Made by a program: the position numbers and the translations under genes. 64,000 bases of DNA, from the NCBI RefSeq assembly GCF_014306105.1, contig NZ_JACRVF010000001.1:946413-1010412 (forward strand). The letters run 5' to 3'. Positions 63,552 to 64,000 of this stretch are shown piece after piece. Position 1 is the stretch's first letter. Every line of letters begins with the position of its first letter. The notes beneath the pieces were generated by a model. That model searched no databases. It was given only the letters and a program-made list of their open reading frames with translations, and was not told the origin of the DNA. This DNA is from Pontibacter cellulosilyticus (lineage in GTDB: Bacteria > Bacteroidota > Bacteroidia > Cytophagales > Hymenobacteraceae).

Positions 63552-63991
63552 TCGTTTTCCTGCACGATCTGCGTTTCCCAGCCATCAAACTCTCCGTCGT
63601 TTTTTATGGCCAGCTGCATAAGCATTTCGGTAACCAGGTAAATAGACTCCTCGTCAGCTTTGCTTTGGTTTGACAGCACCAGTCGATAAGGAAGCTCATG
63701 GTTTTCTTCTTCATCCTCTGCCTCTACCTCAAAATCAGAGTTTAGAACTTCATCCTTTGCAGCGGCCCTATCAGTGGCAGATCTGAAGTATAAAGTATAA
63801 GTGATCTTACGCGGCACATACGATTGGTCTCCCTGTTCCTCCAGCAGTTGCAATATCTTGTTGTTCTGGATGCGCAGCAGGCTTTCTTCGTCCGGGAAAA
63901 GGAACTCAAAGTATACTTCCCAGGTAGGATCTTCGGTTATCTGATGATCAAAAGTATATTCAGGGAAATGCGTGCGTAGTTCATCCACCAT
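63548..63991 (-). CDS. RraB-like (ribonuclease E inhibitor B) domain protein, possibly truncated at window edge
   Basis: 147 residues visible. MLMQLAIKNDGEFDGWETQIV near the C-terminus is like the GGxYDGWET ending of RraB-type proteins, which bind and inhibit RNase E. The middle is acidic (EAEDEEENHEL). The frame stays open to base 64000, so the true start may be outside the window; ATG 63991 is only the first one visible. The family call rests on one motif. Confidence 0.6.
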   Translation of the reverse strand: MVDELRTHFPEYTFDHQITEDPTWEVYFEFLFPDEESLLRIQNNKILQLLEEQGDQSYVPRKITYTLYFRSATDRAAAKDEVLNSDFEVEAEDEEENHELPYRLVLSNQSKADEESIYLVTEMLMQLAIKNDGEFDGWETQIVQEND

Positions 63992-64000
63992 CTGCTCTAC

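Larger units (their letters stand above)
323..63958. repeat. Dispersed, strongly overrepresented heptamer AAGTATA/TATACTT
   Basis: By eye I count close to 150 copies of this word over both strands, spread from 323 to 63958, in genes and between them. Base composition alone predicts about ten. Copies occur in all six codon phases: ATA-CTT (23929), TA-TAC-TT (23343), TAT-ACT (4672), AAG-TAT (9526), A-AGT-ATA (30225) and AA-GTA-TA (19550). The longest gap I saw covers the parAB genes (about 53113-55724). CATACTT is a common variant. Function is unknown. Confidence 0.85.

Noticed and set aside
323-63958. Explaining TATACTTTG words as Bacteroidetes -7 promoter boxes
   Set aside because: The consensus TAnnTTTG does not fit TATACTTTG in register, and most copies are inside genes on either strand.
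1-64000. CRISPR array, prophage, insertion sequence, tRNA or rRNA, or a defence system
   Set aside because: No direct-repeat array, transposase, integrase, restriction or defence-type gene, or cloverleaf/rRNA sequence was seen on either strand.

Overview
The window looks like a chromosomal segment from a Bacteroidetes bacterium of the order Cytophagales, most likely a Pontibacter or Hymenobacter relative. That is an inference from gene content: ParAB followed by a DUF5683 gene, dapB and lepB; an AraC regulator with a CxxC N-terminal domain; SusC-like carboxypeptidase-regulatory/TonB modules; TAnnTTTG-type promoter boxes; and few Shine-Dalgarno sites. I see no phage, plasmid, insertion sequence, CRISPR array, rRNA or tRNA. 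Most of the window is ordinary housekeeping sequence.

Layout. (1) 2-5475: the end of a TonB-like protein, an HD phosphohydrolase, then a tight 5-oxoprolinase operon pxpB-pxpC-pxpA with an NRAMP-like permease, and a DUF4268 gene. (2) 5554-9069: an AraC-type regulator and a multi-PAS histidine kinase overlapping a single-domain response regulator. (3) 9280-17416: an M48 lipoprotein protease, an Fcy1-like cytosine deaminase, a CPBP protease, an alpha/beta hydrolase, an amidohydrolase, an MscS channel, a nitroreductase-like protein and a CBS-domain protein. (4) 17497-33055: a complete complex I operon nuoA-B-CD-E-F-G-H-I-J-K-L-M-N, with nuoC and nuoD fused, a DUF4242 gene between nuoB and nuoCD, and a repeat element between nuoH and nuoI. 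(5) 33298-37111: a covalent-flavin oxidoreductase with a small dimeric-barrel protein, a divergent AhpD-like/Lrp pair, and DNA polymerase IV. (6) 37529-45028: a large zinc metalloprotease, CTP synthase, YidC and two lipoproteins. (7) 45111-52763: a six-repeat LEA-type protein, a GNAT enzyme, two YsnF-type stress proteins, a lipoprotein and a GH20 hexosaminidase. (8) 53270-58168: a UPF0173 hydrolase, then parA-parB-DUF5683-dapB-lepB. (9) 58393-64000: small membrane proteins, GNAT, ArsC, an exported LolA-like protein, uracil-DNA glycosylase, ApaG, a methyltransferase and an RraB-like protein.

The most striking signal is not a gene. The heptamer AAGTATA/TATACTT occurs close to 150 times by my hand count on the two strands, against roughly ten expected from base composition. 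It falls in all six coding frames and also between genes, and it lies next to or inside several terminators. This argues for selection on the DNA word itself. Other repeats are a pair of inverted-repeat elements sharing CCTTATCCAAGG-type arms (26503-26693 and 37146-37359) and a TGTCATCTCGAAC-type inverted repeat near 61291. All counts were made by eye and need recomputing.
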